DNA from: Streptomyces sp. Alt3
GTDB taxonomy: Bacteria; Actinomycetota; Actinomycetes; Streptomycetales; Streptomycetaceae
DNA length: 64,000 nt
Assembly: GCF_030719215.1 (NCBI RefSeq)
Contig: NZ_CP120983.1
Coordinates: 7,068,001 to 7,132,000, forward strand
Direction of reading: 5' to 3'
In this document: one piece after another, positions 17,770-27,025 of the stretch
How the letters are laid out: every line of letters begins with the position of its first letter
How positions within the stretch are numbered: position 1 is the first letter of the stretch
Program-made: the position numbers and the translations under genes
The notes under the pieces: generated by a model
Databases searched by the model: none
Told to the model about the DNA's origin: nothing
Seen by the model: only the letters and a program-made list of their open reading frames with translations

Positions 17770-18228
17770 GTGCGCCTGAACGACCTCGACGAACGCATCG
17801 TCCACGCCCTCGCCGAAGACGCCCGCCGCTCCTACGCGGACATCGGTGCCCTCATCGGACTCTCCGCACCCGCGGTCAAGCGCCGGGTGGACCGGCTGCG
17901 CGCCGAGGGCGCCATCACGGGCTTCACCGTGCGGGTCGACCCCGCCGCGCTCGGCTGGGAGACCGAGGGTTTCATCGAGATCTACTGCAGCCGCAACACC
18001 GCCCCCGAGGCGATCAAGCGCGGGCTGTCGAGCTACCCGGAGGTCGCGTCCGCGTCCACGGTGACGGGCGACGCCGACGCGATCGTGCAGGTCTTCGCCG
18101 CGGACATGCGGCACTTCGAACAGGTGCTGGAACGCATCGCCGGTGAGCCCTACGTCGAGCGGACCAAGTCCGTCCTCGTGCTCTCCCCGCTGCTGCGGCG
18201 GTTCTCCTCCTCCGGCCCGCCGGCCTGA
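17770..18228 (+). CDS. Lrp/AsnC-family transcriptional regulator
   Basis: A 152-residue regulator with an N-terminal helix-turn-helix (SYADIGALIGLSAPAVKRRV, about residues 20-40) and a C-terminal RAM effector domain (VASASTVTGDADAIVQVFA) that typically binds amino acids and assembles octamers. I chose the GTG at 17770, which gives VRLNDLDERIV and the usual family length; longer GTG/ATG starts exist upstream. It sits directly upstream of the lysine monooxygenase-like pair in the same direction, so amino-acid-responsive control of those genes is a reasonable inference. Confidence 0.88.
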   Translation: MRLNDLDERIVHALAEDARRSYADIGALIGLSAPAVKRRVDRLRAEGAITGFTVRVDPAALGWETEGFIEIYCSRNTAPEAIKRGLSSYPEVASASTVTGDADAIVQVFAADMRHFEQVLERIAGEPYVERTKSVLVLSPLLRRFSSSGPPA

Positions 18229-18457
18229 CGCGCGAGCCGGGACCGTCGTCGCCCCGGCCCGCCGGCGCCGAGCGCGGCGAGACCGAAATCACTCGCCTGA
18301 CCTGCGAAAACGCCCCACGCAACGAATCGCCGCAAGGGTGCCGTTGCGCGCAACGGATCGACGGTGGACGCGCAACATTCGCGCCTTGTCGGCCGTGACC
18401 CCCGCGCCGTACCTTCGATACGTCTCCCCACCCCGCCCGTCCCGCCCGAGGTCAGCC

Positions 18458-19255
18458 ATGCCGCCGTTGCGTACCGCCCTGCTCCAGAGCTCCGGACGAA
18501 CCGGCTCCGTGGACGCCAACCTCGCCACGCTGGACGAAGCCGCGGGGCGCGCCGCGGCCGCGGGTGCCCGGCTGCTGGTCTGCCCGGAACTGTTCCTCAC
18601 CGGATACGCCATCGGCGACGCCGTCCCCGAACTGGCCGAGCCCGCGGACGGGCCCTCCGCCCGGGCGGTCGCCGACCTCTGCGTGCGCCACGGCCTCGCC
18701 GTCCACTACGGCTACCCGGAGCGGTCGGGCGACACCATCCACAACGCGGCGCAGCTCATCGGCCCCGACGGTGCGCCGCTCGCCAACTACCGCAAGACCC
18801 ATCTCTTCGGCAGCTTCGAGGAGAAGTGGTTCACCCCCGGCGAGGACCCGGTGGTGCAGGCCGAACTGGACGGCGTACGGATCGGGCTGCTGATCTGCTA
18901 CGACGTCGAGTTCCCGGAGAACGTGCGCGCGCACGCCCTGGCCGGGACCGAGCTCCTGCTGGTACCGACCGCGCTGATGCACCCCTTCCCGTTCGTCGCC
19001 GAGGCCGTGGTGCCGGTCCGCGCCTTCGAGAGCCAGCTCTACATCGCGTACGTCAACAGGACGGGCCAGGAGGGGGAGTTCGACTTCACCGGACTGAGCT
19101 GCCTGGCCGGCCCCGACGGCACCGTACGGGCCCGCGCCGGACGCGGCGAGGAACTCGTCGTCGGCGACGCCGACCCCGGACTGCTCGCCGCGTCCCGTGC
19201 GGCCAACCCGTACCTCCGGGACCGTGTTACCGGTCTGTACGGCTCCCTCGTCTGA
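18458..19255 (+). CDS. davA: Nitrilase-superfamily amidase, probable 5-aminopentanamidase
   Basis: A 265-residue carbon-nitrogen hydrolase with the complete catalytic triad: E44 in CPELF, K113 in YRKTHLFG and C147 in ICYDVEFPE. Size and several segments (YGYPERSGD, NYRKTHLF, LLICYDVEFPEN) strongly recall Pseudomonas DavA, which hydrolyses 5-aminopentanamide to 5-aminopentanoate. The gene lies 45 bases before the davB-like gene, which would supply that amide from L-lysine. Other amides from oxidative decarboxylation of an amino acid (for example indole-3-acetamide) cannot be excluded. Confidence 0.85.
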   Translation: MPPLRTALLQSSGRTGSVDANLATLDEAAGRAAAAGARLLVCPELFLTGYAIGDAVPELAEPADGPSARAVADLCVRHGLAVHYGYPERSGDTIHNAAQLIGPDGAPLANYRKTHLFGSFEEKWFTPGEDPVVQAELDGVRIGLLICYDVEFPENVRAHALAGTELLLVPTALMHPFPFVAEAVVPVRAFESQLYIAYVNRTGQEGEFDFTGLSCLAGPDGTVRARAGRGEELVVGDADPGLLAASRAANPYLRDRVTGLYGSLV

Positions 19256-19300
19256 TCCCGCACCCCGCCGCACGTCCTTCCCGCCAGGAGCCCGCACCCC

Positions 19301-20992
19301 ATGACGTCCACCGTGCCCAACGCCGTCCAGCACACCGACGCGCAGCCGCCGATCACCATGTTCGGGCCGGACTTCCCGTACGCCTACGACGACTTCCTCG
19401 CCCACCCGGCGGGCATCGGGCAGATACCGGCCACCGAACACGGCGCCGAGGTCGCCGTCATCGGCGGCGGGCTCTCCGGCATCGTCGCCGCCTACGAGCT
19501 GATGAAGATGGGGCTGAAGCCCGTCGTCTACGAGGCGGACCGGATCGGCGGACGACTGCGAACCGTCGGCTTCGAGGGCTGCGACCCGACGCTGACCGCC
19601 GAGATGGGCGCGATGCGTTTCCCGCCCTCCTCCACGGCGCTCCAGCACTACATCGACCTGGTGGGTCTGGAGACCAAGCCCTTCCCCAACCCACTCTCCC
19701 CGGCCACCCCGTCCACGGTCGTGGACCTCAAGGGCGAGTCCCACTACGCGCGGACCATCGACGACCTGCCCCCGGTGTACCGCGAGGTGATGGACGCCTG
19801 GAACTCCTGCCTGGAGGAGGGCGCCGACTTCTCCGACATGAACCGCGCGATGCGCGAGCGCGACGTGCCGCGCATCCGGGAGATCTGGGCGAAGCTCGTC
19901 GAGAAGCTCGACGACCAGACCTTCTACGGATTCCTCTGCGCCTCCGACTCCTTCTCCTCCTTCCGGCACCGCGAGATCTTCGGGCAGGTCGGCTTCGGGA
20001 CCGGCGGCTGGGACACCGACTTCCCCAACTCGATCCTGGAGATCCTCCGCGTCGTCTACACCGAGGCCGACGACCACCACCGGGGGATCGTCGGCGGCAG
20101 CCAGCAACTGCCGCTGCGCCTCTGGGAGCGTGAGCCGCAGAAGCTCGTGCACTGGCCGCTCGGCACATCGCTGTCCTCCCTGCACGACGGGCAGCCGCGC
20201 ACCGCGGTGACCCGGCTGGACCGCACCGCCGGGAACCGGATCACCGTCACCGACGCCACCGGCGACATCCGCACCTACCGGGCCGCGGTCTTCACCGGGC
20301 AGTCCTGGCTGCTGCTCTCCAAGATCGCCTGCGACGACGCGCTCTTCCCGATCGACCACTGGACGGCGATGGAGCGCACCCACTACATGGAGTCGTCCAA
20401 GCTGTTCGTGCCGGTCGACCGGCCGTTCTGGCTCGACGAGGACGCCACCACGGGCCGGGACACGATGTCCATGACGCTCACGGACCGGATGACCCGGGGC
20501 ACGTACCTCCTGGACGACGGGCCCGGCAAGCCGGCCGTCATCTGCCTCTCCTACACGTGGTGCGACGACAGCCTGAAGTGGCTGCCGCTCTCCCCGAAGG
20601 AGCGTATGGACGTCATGCTCAAGTCACTCGGCGAGATCTATCCGGGCGTCGACATCCGCAAGCACGTCATCGGCAACCCGGTCACCGTCTCCTGGGAGAA
20701 CGAGCCCTATTTCATGGGCGCGTTCAAGGCCAACCTGCCCGGCCACTACCGCTACCAGCGGCGGCTGTTCACCCACTTCATGCAGGACAGGCTGCCCGCC
20801 GACAAGCGCGGCCTCTTCCTCGCGGGCGACGACATCTCGTGGACGGCGGGCTGGGCCGAGGGAGCGGTGCAGACCGCGCTGAACGCCGTGTGGGGGGTGA
20901 TGGCGCAGTTCGGAGGCGCCACCGACCCCACGAACCCCGGCCCCGGAGACGTCTTCGACGAGATCGCGCCGGTCGAGCTCCCGGAGGGCTGA
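19301..20992 (+). CDS. davB: Flavin-dependent amino acid monooxygenase, probable L-lysine 2-monooxygenase
   Basis: A 563-residue FAD amine-oxidase-fold enzyme. It has the dinucleotide motif GGGLSGIVAAYEL near residue 52, the arginine motif GGRLR and a C-terminal FAD segment (GDDISWTAGWAEGAVQTAL). Its length and several segments (TMFGPDFPYAYDDFL, HPAGIG, FGQVGFGTGGWD, LPGHYRYQ) closely recall Pseudomonas DavB, which oxidatively decarboxylates L-lysine to 5-aminopentanamide. With the adjacent amidase it forms a two-step route to 5-aminovalerate. The assignment comes from recalled family sequence, so a related substrate such as tryptophan or phenylalanine remains possible. Confidence 0.85.
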   Translation: MTSTVPNAVQHTDAQPPITMFGPDFPYAYDDFLAHPAGIGQIPATEHGAEVAVIGGGLSGIVAAYELMKMGLKPVVYEADRIGGRLRTVGFEGCDPTLTAEMGAMRFPPSSTALQHYIDLVGLETKPFPNPLSPATPSTVVDLKGESHYARTIDDLPPVYREVMDAWNSCLEEGADFSDMNRAMRERDVPRIREIWAKLVEKLDDQTFYGFLCASDSFSSFRHREIFGQVGFGTGGWDTDFPNSILEILRVVYTEADDHHRGIVGGSQQLPLRLWEREPQKLVHWPLGTSLSSLHDGQPRTAVTRLDRTAGNRITVTDATGDIRTYRAAVFTGQSWLLLSKIACDDALFPIDHWTAMERTHYMESSKLFVPVDRPFWLDEDATTGRDTMSMTLTDRMTRGTYLLDDGPGKPAVICLSYTWCDDSLKWLPLSPKERMDVMLKSLGEIYPGVDIRKHVIGNPVTVSWENEPYFMGAFKANLPGHYRYQRRLFTHFMQDRLPADKRGLFLAGDDISWTAGWAEGAVQTALNAVWGVMAQFGGATDPTNPGPGDVFDEIAPVELPEG

Positions 20993-21035
20993 GAGGGAGA
21001 CAGCCGGGGGAGGTGTGCGGTGCTGCCGCATCGTT

Positions 21036-21800
21036 TCAGCGGCACGGAGTGAGCAGGAAGCGCCCCACCAGCCCGGCCCCGGCGTCCATCCGCGACCTGA
21101 ACTCCTCGGCCAGCGGCGGCACCCCACGCAGCCGCCACAGCATCCGGGCCGCGGACCAGGACGCCTCACGGGCACGCTCCAGACTCCAGGCCCCCGCCAG
21201 GTGGGTCAGCGGATCGGCGACCTGCAGCAGGTCGGGACCCGGCATCAGGTCCTCGCGGATCTGCTCCTCCAGCATCACGAGGAGATCGCCCACCCGCTCG
21301 AAGTCCCCCTCCAGATCCCCCGGAGCGCAGCCGAGGGTCCGGCAGGTGTCCACCACGGCCAGGGCGAGATCGTGTCCGATGTGCGCGTTGATACCCGCGA
21401 GTGCGAACTGCAGCGGACGTACGCCCGGATGGCGCCGGTACTGGAACAGGGGGCGCCAGCACTCCGGGGGAAGGCCGCCCGAGACGGCCGTGTCGACCGC
21501 CGTCAGATAGCGCTCGGCGAACCGCACGTCCAGCGCGGACACGGCTTCCCGGTCCCGGAACGAGCCGTCCGCGAGGTGCAGGCCGAGCGTCTCCGTGACC
21601 GTCAGGTAGACCTCGTTGAAGACCGCGACTCCGTCCCCGGGCGGCCAGTCCGAGCGGAACCCGCGCATCCGCTCGATCACCGTGCCGACATCGGTCACCG
21701 TGCCGACATCGGTCACCGTGCCGACATCGGTCACCGTGCCGACATCGGTCACCGTGCCGGCGGCGCCGGCCGGACGTGCGAACTGCTCGATCCGCTCCAT
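21036..21800 (-). CDS. DUF5995-type protein with N-terminal tandem repeat
   Basis: A 254-residue soluble protein of unknown function. The conserved part begins at about residue 35 (VIERMRGF, then GDGVAVFNEVYLTVTE) and contains LAGINAHIGHDLALAVVDTC, a hallmark of DUF5995 proteins; the paired His may bind metal. Between the first 15 residues and the domain lies a run of four TVTDVG repeats encoded by an 18-bp tandem repeat. I chose the ATG at 21800 (MERIEQFARP); an in-frame ATG at 21872 is also open. Confidence 0.75.
   Translation of the reverse strand: MERIEQFARPAGAAGTVTDVGTVTDVGTVTDVGTVTDVGTVIERMRGFRSDWPPGDGVAVFNEVYLTVTETLGLHLADGSFRDREAVSALDVRFAERYLTAVDTAVSGGLPPECWRPLFQYRRHPGVRPLQFALAGINAHIGHDLALAVVDTCRTLGCAPGDLEGDFERVGDLLVMLEEQIREDLMPGPDLLQVADPLTHLAGAWSLERAREASWSAARMLWRLRGVPPLAEEFRSRMDAGAGLVGRFLLTPCR
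21678..21759. repeat. 18-bp tandem repeat, four full copies plus a partial
   Basis: The unit CACCGTGCCGACATCGGT occurs four times without a mismatch (21678-21749), followed by the first 10 bases. It is in frame within the DUF5995 gene on the minus strand, adding TVTDVG per unit. Identical copies imply recent slippage and likely copy-number variation among strains. Confidence 0.95.
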
Positions 21801-22000
21801 GCGGGCAGCGTCCCAGCCATGGGCTCGCCACGGCGCCGACCGGCCGGAGACTTCATCGGAACGGGCGAACACCGGGCGCCCGGGGAGGCGACGAAGGGTT
21901 CCGGGTGTACGCGCGCAGAACAGGACCCGCGTGGGACAGGACCGAGGCCGGGCGCCGGAGACCAGTCGGCCATGGGCCGAGCGGCCCGGGCTCGGCGTGC

Positions 22001-23395
22001 TCAGGAGGTCCCGGCCGGCGGCTTCTCGTCGTACTGGGACGTGCCCGAGTCAAGCAGCGGTTCCTGGGTCTTCAGATGCGCGGGGGCGAAGGCCCGCAGC
22101 GCGTGGTAGCCGGTGATCACCACGAGCGTGCCGAGCGCGATGCCGCTCAGCTCGAAGTTGTCGCTGATCTTCAGGCTGACCCCGCCGACACCGATGATGA
22201 TGCCCGCGGCGGCCGGCACGAGGTTGAGGGGATTGCGCAGGTCGACCTTGGCGTTCAGCCAGATCTGGGCGCCCAGCAGGCCGATCATGCCGTACAGGAT
22301 GACGGTGATGCCTCCGAGGACCCCGCCGGGGATCGCGGCGACGACCGCACCGAACTTGGGGCAGAGGCCGAAGAGCAGCGCGAAGAAGGCGGCGGCCCAG
22401 TACGCGGCGGTGGAGTAGACGCGGGTCGCGGCCATCACCCCGATGTTCTCGGAGTAGGTGGTGTTCGGCGGGCCGCCGACGGCGGTGGACAGCATCGAGG
22501 CGGCGCCGTCCGCGGCGATGGCGGTGCCCAGCTTGTCGTCGAGCGAGTCGCCGGTCATCTCGCCGACGGCCTTCACATGCCCGGCGTTCTCGGCGATCAG
22601 CGCGATGACGACCGGCAGAGCGACCAGGATCGCCGACCATTCGAAGCTCGGCGCGTGGAAGGACGGGAGCCCGATCCAGTCCGCGTCCGCCACGGCGGAC
22701 AGATCCAGCCGCCAGTGGTCGACCGCCTCGGCGCCGCCGGCCGGGGAGTGGATCTTCCCGAGGACCAGGTCGAGCACCCAGGACAGGACGTAGCCGAAGA
22801 CGAGCCCGAGGAAGATGGCGATACGGGAGAAGAAGCCGCGCAGGCAGACCACGGCCAGGCCGGTGAACAGCATCACCAGCAGGGCCGTCCACTGGTCCTG
22901 CGGCCAGTAGGTCGACGCGGTGACGGGCGCCAGGTTGAAGCCGATTAGCATCACGACGGCGCCGGTCACCACGGGAGGCATCGCCGCGTGGATGATCCGC
23001 GCGCCGAACCGCTGCACCACGAGCCCCACCAGGAACAGCACGGCACCGACCACCAGGACCGCGCCGGTCACGGTGGCACTGCTGCCCCCACTGGCCCGGA
23101 TCGTCGCGGCCACACCCACGAAGGAGAGCGAGCAGCCCAGATAGCTCGGCACCCTGCCCTTCGTCGCCAGGAGGAAGATGGCGGTGGCGACACCGGACAT
23201 CATGATCGCGAGGTTCGGGTCGAGGCCCATCAGGACGGGCGCCACGAAGGACGCGCCGAACATGGCCACCACGTGCTGGGCGCCGAGCCCGAACGTCCGG
23301 GGCCAGGACAGCCGCTCGTCGGGGCGTACGACAGCCCCTGGTGCGGGGGTCTTCCCGTCGCCGTGCAAGGTCCAGCGCACGCCGAGGCCGCCCAT
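22001..23395 (-). CDS. NCS2-family nucleobase (uracil/xanthine) permease
   Basis: A 464-residue integral membrane protein with about 12 to 14 hydrophobic segments. It carries NCS2 features: the QHVVAMFGASFVAPVLMG opening, the NAGHVKAVGEMTG segment with a substrate-binding acidic residue upstream, and GGPPNTTYSENIGVMAATRV. It probably imports uracil or a purine by proton symport. The start at 23395 has GGGAGCG upstream. The gene is single and regulation is not obvious. Confidence 0.92.
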   Translation of the reverse strand: MGGLGVRWTLHGDGKTPAPGAVVRPDERLSWPRTFGLGAQHVVAMFGASFVAPVLMGLDPNLAIMMSGVATAIFLLATKGRVPSYLGCSLSFVGVAATIRASGGSSATVTGAVLVVGAVLFLVGLVVQRFGARIIHAAMPPVVTGAVVMLIGFNLAPVTASTYWPQDQWTALLVMLFTGLAVVCLRGFFSRIAIFLGLVFGYVLSWVLDLVLGKIHSPAGGAEAVDHWRLDLSAVADADWIGLPSFHAPSFEWSAILVALPVVIALIAENAGHVKAVGEMTGDSLDDKLGTAIAADGAASMLSTAVGGPPNTTYSENIGVMAATRVYSTAAYWAAAFFALLFGLCPKFGAVVAAIPGGVLGGITVILYGMIGLLGAQIWLNAKVDLRNPLNLVPAAAGIIIGVGGVSLKISDNFELSGIALGTLVVITGYHALRAFAPAHLKTQEPLLDSGTSQYDEKPPAGTS

Positions 23396-23550
23396 GGTCG
23401 CTCCCTGATTGGTGTGTGCGGTGCGCCCTGGGGGTCCACCCGCGGAAAAGATCAGAGCCATGGTAGTGCCGTCGGCCGGTGCACTCGCGCGCGGGCCCGC
23501 CGGGAGCGGAACCGGGCACGGTCCCGCTCCCGGCCGGCCGCCGTCAGCTG

Positions 23551-24780
23551 TCAGCCGTCCGTCGTGCTCCTGGTCGGCGACGGCAGCGCCATGCCACCCT
23601 CCGCGACCTTGCGGTCGCCCGCCCGCAGCACTCCCGCGCCCAGGACCAGCCCGAACGCCAGCACCGTCACCAGGCCGAACGACACGAGCAGCGAGGTCGC
23701 CTCGGCCAGTGAACCGATCGCGGACGGTGCGATGAGCCCGGAGGTGTACGTGATGGTGGCGACGCCCGCGATGGCCCTGCTCGGGTTCGTGCCGCTGCGT
23801 CCGGCCGCGGCGAACGCCAGCGGCACGACCACCGCCACTCCGAGGCCCAGCAGGCCGAAGCCGCAGAGCGCCAGGGCCGGACCGGACGACAGGACCACGA
23901 GCAGTCCGCCGATCGTGGCCAGGACGCCTCCGACGCGTACGGTGCGCACCGCTCCGAACCGGTCGACGACCTTGTCGCCGGCGATCCGGGCGATGGCCAT
24001 CATGAGGGCGAACGCCGTGGTCGACGCCGCGGCGAGCCCGGCCGAACTGCCCATGACGTCGCGGAGGTAGACCGCCGACCAGTCCATGCTGGCCCCCTCG
24101 GCGAAAACCGCGCAGAAGCCCACCGCTCCGATGACCAGCGCGGACTTCGGCGGAAGGGTGAAGCGCGGCGGCGGCTCCTCGTCGGGCTCGCTGCGCAGGT
24201 CCAGGACGCCCTGGCAGGCCACCAGGCCGAGCGCCGTCAGCACCAGGGCTGCCAGGGCGTGGTGCAGCCGCGCGTCGGACCCGATGTGCGCGGCGACCGT
24301 GCCGGCCACCGAACCGACCAGGGCGCCCACGCTCCACATGCCGTGCAGCCCGGACATGATCGACCGGTCGAGCCGGTTCTCCACCTCGACGCCGAGGGCG
24401 TTCATCGCCACGTCCGACATGCCGGCGGTCGCCCCGTAGACGAACAGTGCCAGGCAGAGCGTGAGCAGATTCGGGGCGAGGGCGGGCAGGACCAGTGCCA
24501 GTGTCCAGAGCGCCAGCAGACCCCGCAGGGCCGTCCGGGCACCGAAGCGGTGGCTGACGCTGCCGGCCAGCGGCATGGCCAGGGAGGCCCCGATGGCGGG
24601 GAAGGCGAGCGCGAGACCGAGCTGGCCCGCGCTCACCGAGGCGTGGTCCTGGATCCACGGCACCCGGGTCGCGAAACTGCCGGTCACCGCACCGTGCACG
24701 GCGAAGACGGCGGCGACCGCGTATCTGGCCCGCCTGATCTGCTCCGTGCCGAAGACCGGGACAGTCGAGTCCTTCGTCAT
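23551..24780 (-). CDS. MFS transporter, 12-segment
   Basis: A 409-residue major facilitator protein with the fold repeat visible (AVFAVHGAVTGSFATRVPWI, LGLALAFPAIGASLAMPLAG, HRFGAR) and a second half starting near residue 210. It resembles the YbjJ-type branch whose substrates are mostly unknown; sugars or drugs are possible. It is divergent from the ROK regulator, with a perfect inverted repeat in the shared promoter region, so the ROK protein is its likely controller. Confidence 0.88.
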   Translation of the reverse strand: MTKDSTVPVFGTEQIRRARYAVAAVFAVHGAVTGSFATRVPWIQDHASVSAGQLGLALAFPAIGASLAMPLAGSVSHRFGARTALRGLLALWTLALVLPALAPNLLTLCLALFVYGATAGMSDVAMNALGVEVENRLDRSIMSGLHGMWSVGALVGSVAGTVAAHIGSDARLHHALAALVLTALGLVACQGVLDLRSEPDEEPPPRFTLPPKSALVIGAVGFCAVFAEGASMDWSAVYLRDVMGSSAGLAAASTTAFALMMAIARIAGDKVVDRFGAVRTVRVGGVLATIGGLLVVLSSGPALALCGFGLLGLGVAVVVPLAFAAAGRSGTNPSRAIAGVATITYTSGLIAPSAIGSLAEATSLLVSFGLVTVLAFGLVLGAGVLRAGDRKVAEGGMALPSPTRSTTDG

Positions 24781-24853
24781 ACGCCGTGCCCTCCCCTGAT
24801 GAATTGCGGCAGACCGGTGCCCCGGCGCCTGTCGTGCGGTGCGGGCCGTAAAC

Positions 24854-24874
24854 TATCAGGAACCCTGCCTGATA
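24854..24874. promoter_or_regulatory. Inverted repeat in the MFS/ROK divergent promoter
   Basis: TATCAGG and CCTGATA form perfect 7-bp arms with a 7-base spacer in an AT-rich patch, 50 bases before the ROK start and 74 bases before the MFS start. A further CCTGATGA lies at about 24796. It is a good candidate operator for the ROK regulator. Confidence 0.6.
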
Positions 24875-24923
24875 AATAACCCCCTATGGCGGCGGACCGT
24901 CAGAGGTCTGGAAGGATTCCGGC

Positions 24924-26123
24924 ATGCCCGCATCCCCGAGCACCGCCCGGGCCATCAACGACCGGCTCGCCCTGCGACTCCTCCAGCAGGACGGCCCGCT
25001 GACGGCCACTCAGCTGAAGACCCTGACGGGCCTGTCCCGCCCCACGGTCGCCGATCTGGTGGACCGGCTTCAGGACGCCGGCCTGGTCCGGGTGGTCGGG
25101 GAGAGCGGATCGGACCGCCGGGGCCCCAACGCCCGGCTGTACGGGATCGTCGCCGACCGTGCGCACCTGGCCGCCCTCGACGTGCGTACGGACAGCGTCG
25201 CCGTCGCCGTCGCGGACCTGCTCGGCGTCACCCTCGCCGAGGCGACCCTGCCGATCGGCAGCGACACCGGCACGCGGTTCGCCGTCGAGCGGGCCGTGGG
25301 GATGCTGGAGCGCACCGCCCGCACCGCGGGCACGGCCCCGCTGCACAGCGTCGGCATCGGCGCCCCCGGCCTGATCGACCCGGTCACCGGCGAGCTCAGG
25401 AACACCGCGGGGCTCCCCGCCTGGCACGGGGGGCTGGTCAGGGAACTCCAGCAGCGCCTGGACGCCACCGTCCTCGTGGAGAACGAGACCAACCTCGCCG
25501 CCGTCGCCGAACACCGCATCGGAGCCGCCCAGGACCGCGACACCTTCGTCCTGCTCTGGCTCGGCCACGGCATCGGCGCCGCCGTCATGCTCGACGGGAA
25601 GCTGCGACGCGGCGCCTCGGGCGGCGCCGGGGAGATCGGGTTCCTGCCGGTGCCCGGAACCTCGGGCGTCCCCTCGTCGGTCAACTGCGAGGGGGGATTC
25701 CACTCCCTGGTGGGCTCGGCCGCCGTCTGCGAGCTGGCGGCCCACCACGGCATCAAGCCATGGGGCCCCTCTGTGGAGGGGGCACAGGAACAGGACCCCG
25801 CGGCCGCGTTCGCTGTCCGGGCCGCGCTGCGTGCCGACGATGCGGACGCCGACGCCTTCCTCGGGGCGCTCGCCGACCGTCTCGCGCTCGGAGCCGCCGC
25901 CGTGGTGTCCGTGGTCGACCCCGGCTGCCTGGTCCTGGCAGGCGAGGTCGGCCGCGCCGGCGGCGACGCGCTCGCCGCGCGGGTGGAGGAGCGACTGGCG
26001 CGGATGTCTCCGCTGCGCACGGAGGTCAGGGCCGGGATGCTGGGGGGCGGGGCGGTCCTGCGCGGCGCGCTGTTCGCGGCCCGGGATGCGGCCCAGGACG
26101 CCCTCTTCGCCCCTGGAGGGTGA
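24924..26123 (+). CDS. ROK-family transcriptional regulator
   Basis: A 399-residue repressor with an N-terminal winged helix (LTATQLKTLTGLSRPTVADL, residues 30-50) joined to a ROK sugar kinase-like domain (GIGAPGLIDPVTGEL, NETNLAAVAE, GHGIGAAVMLDGKL). The zinc-binding CGxxGC motif typical of ROK kinases is degenerate here (NCEGGFH), which suggests sensing rather than catalysis. The ATG has GGAAGGA upstream. It probably binds a sugar or sugar derivative and controls the divergent MFS gene and itself. Confidence 0.88.
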   Translation: MPASPSTARAINDRLALRLLQQDGPLTATQLKTLTGLSRPTVADLVDRLQDAGLVRVVGESGSDRRGPNARLYGIVADRAHLAALDVRTDSVAVAVADLLGVTLAEATLPIGSDTGTRFAVERAVGMLERTARTAGTAPLHSVGIGAPGLIDPVTGELRNTAGLPAWHGGLVRELQQRLDATVLVENETNLAAVAEHRIGAAQDRDTFVLLWLGHGIGAAVMLDGKLRRGASGGAGEIGFLPVPGTSGVPSSVNCEGGFHSLVGSAAVCELAAHHGIKPWGPSVEGAQEQDPAAAFAVRAALRADDADADAFLGALADRLALGAAAVVSVVDPGCLVLAGEVGRAGGDALAARVEERLARMSPLRTEVRAGMLGGGAVLRGALFAARDAAQDALFAPGG

Positions 26124-26395
26124 AGGCGACCCGCGGTGCGGGCGAGGGCGGCCTGTCCGGTCAGGTGGCGGGGGTGCAGGATGAGCCGACATCCTGCAGG
26201 ACAAGTCCCCACGGGCGTCGATCTCCAGTCCAGTGAAGCTGTGGGGAGCGAGGGAGGGGACGGGGTTCTCCGGTCACCGGGCAGGAGTGGTCGGTCCTGT
26301 GCAGCTTGATCCTTGTGCCTGGCAGCGGAACGGGCGCTCTGCTCGTCCGGCGGACATTGGCCTCCGTGTCCGGTGAGAGGAACTCGCTACCTTCG

Positions 26396-27025
26396 TCACG
26401 ACACGAGGCGCTCAATGGCATGCGCGAGTGATCTGTAACCAGTTCTGACGGCTTCCGAAGAGCCGGAACTTGGCATCAGGACAGCTGGGAGATGGGCGAC
26501 GCGCCACATGCGAAATGCTGTGCGATCTGCACCGGATTCACGGATTCCAGCCACAGTGCAGGCTCTCTGAATTGCTTCAGCAATCAGTTCGGAGGCCAGT
26601 GTCGCAGGCTGTTTACTGGCAACGGCTGCGCCGACCAATGCATGTATGAGCCGAACCAATTGCAGGTCGCCGCCCGCGCCCAGCATTCGACGCACAGCGT
26701 CAGGCGTCTCAATGTCCGGAGAATATTTCTCAATTCCTCCGGACCACAGGAGCAGGGATGGTGCAGTAACTTCGTGATCGGCGTGCCAACCCAACTCATC
26801 GACGAGAGTCATCGTTGATTCGTGGAAACTTCCGACCGTCCGCGTGATGTGTAGAATGCGGTTCAAGTCGTTTTGGTTTCGATTGGCGAAGTTTCCGACC
26901 GAGACGCGATTAAGTGGCAAATTATCGACAGAGTTGGCTGCAGCGCCGATTTCGACGATTCCTCCCAAAGGGCCGAAGATTTCACGAGCCAGTGATGTTT
27001 CTGATTTTTCTATATCGTCATTCAT
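26396..27025 (-). CDS. Hypothetical protein in an AT-richer island
   Basis: A 209-residue protein with no family I recognise. It is soluble, mostly helical by appearance and has no signal peptide or membrane segment. An excellent RBS (AGGAGAG) precedes the ATG at 27025, which argues that it is a real gene. Its DNA is clearly richer in A and T than its neighbours and uses codons such as AAT, ATA and TTT that core genes avoid, consistent with recent transfer. It borders a decayed XRE regulator, so this may be the remains of a mobile or plasmid-derived segment. Confidence 0.6.
   Translation of the reverse strand: MNDDIEKSETSLAREIFGPLGGIVEIGAAANSVDNLPLNRVSVGNFANRNQNDLNRILHITRTVGSFHESTMTLVDELGWHADHEVTAPSLLLWSGGIEKYSPDIETPDAVRRMLGAGGDLQLVRLIHALVGAAVASKQPATLASELIAEAIQRACTVAGIRESGADRTAFRMWRVAHLPAVLMPSSGSSEAVRTGYRSLAHAIERLVS

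Noticed and set aside
18452..20383. 643-codon minus-strand open frame opposite davA and davB
   Set aside because: Shadow of two clear enzymes; composition (V, D, G-rich) is typical of antisense GC-rich frames.
21678..21759. Short repeats considered as a CRISPR array
   Set aside because: Units are 18 bp, directly adjacent without spacers and in frame in a protein gene; no cas genes.
26161..26421. 86-codon minus-strand frame between the ROK and orphan genes
   Set aside because: No RBS, no family and mixed composition; treated as intergenic.
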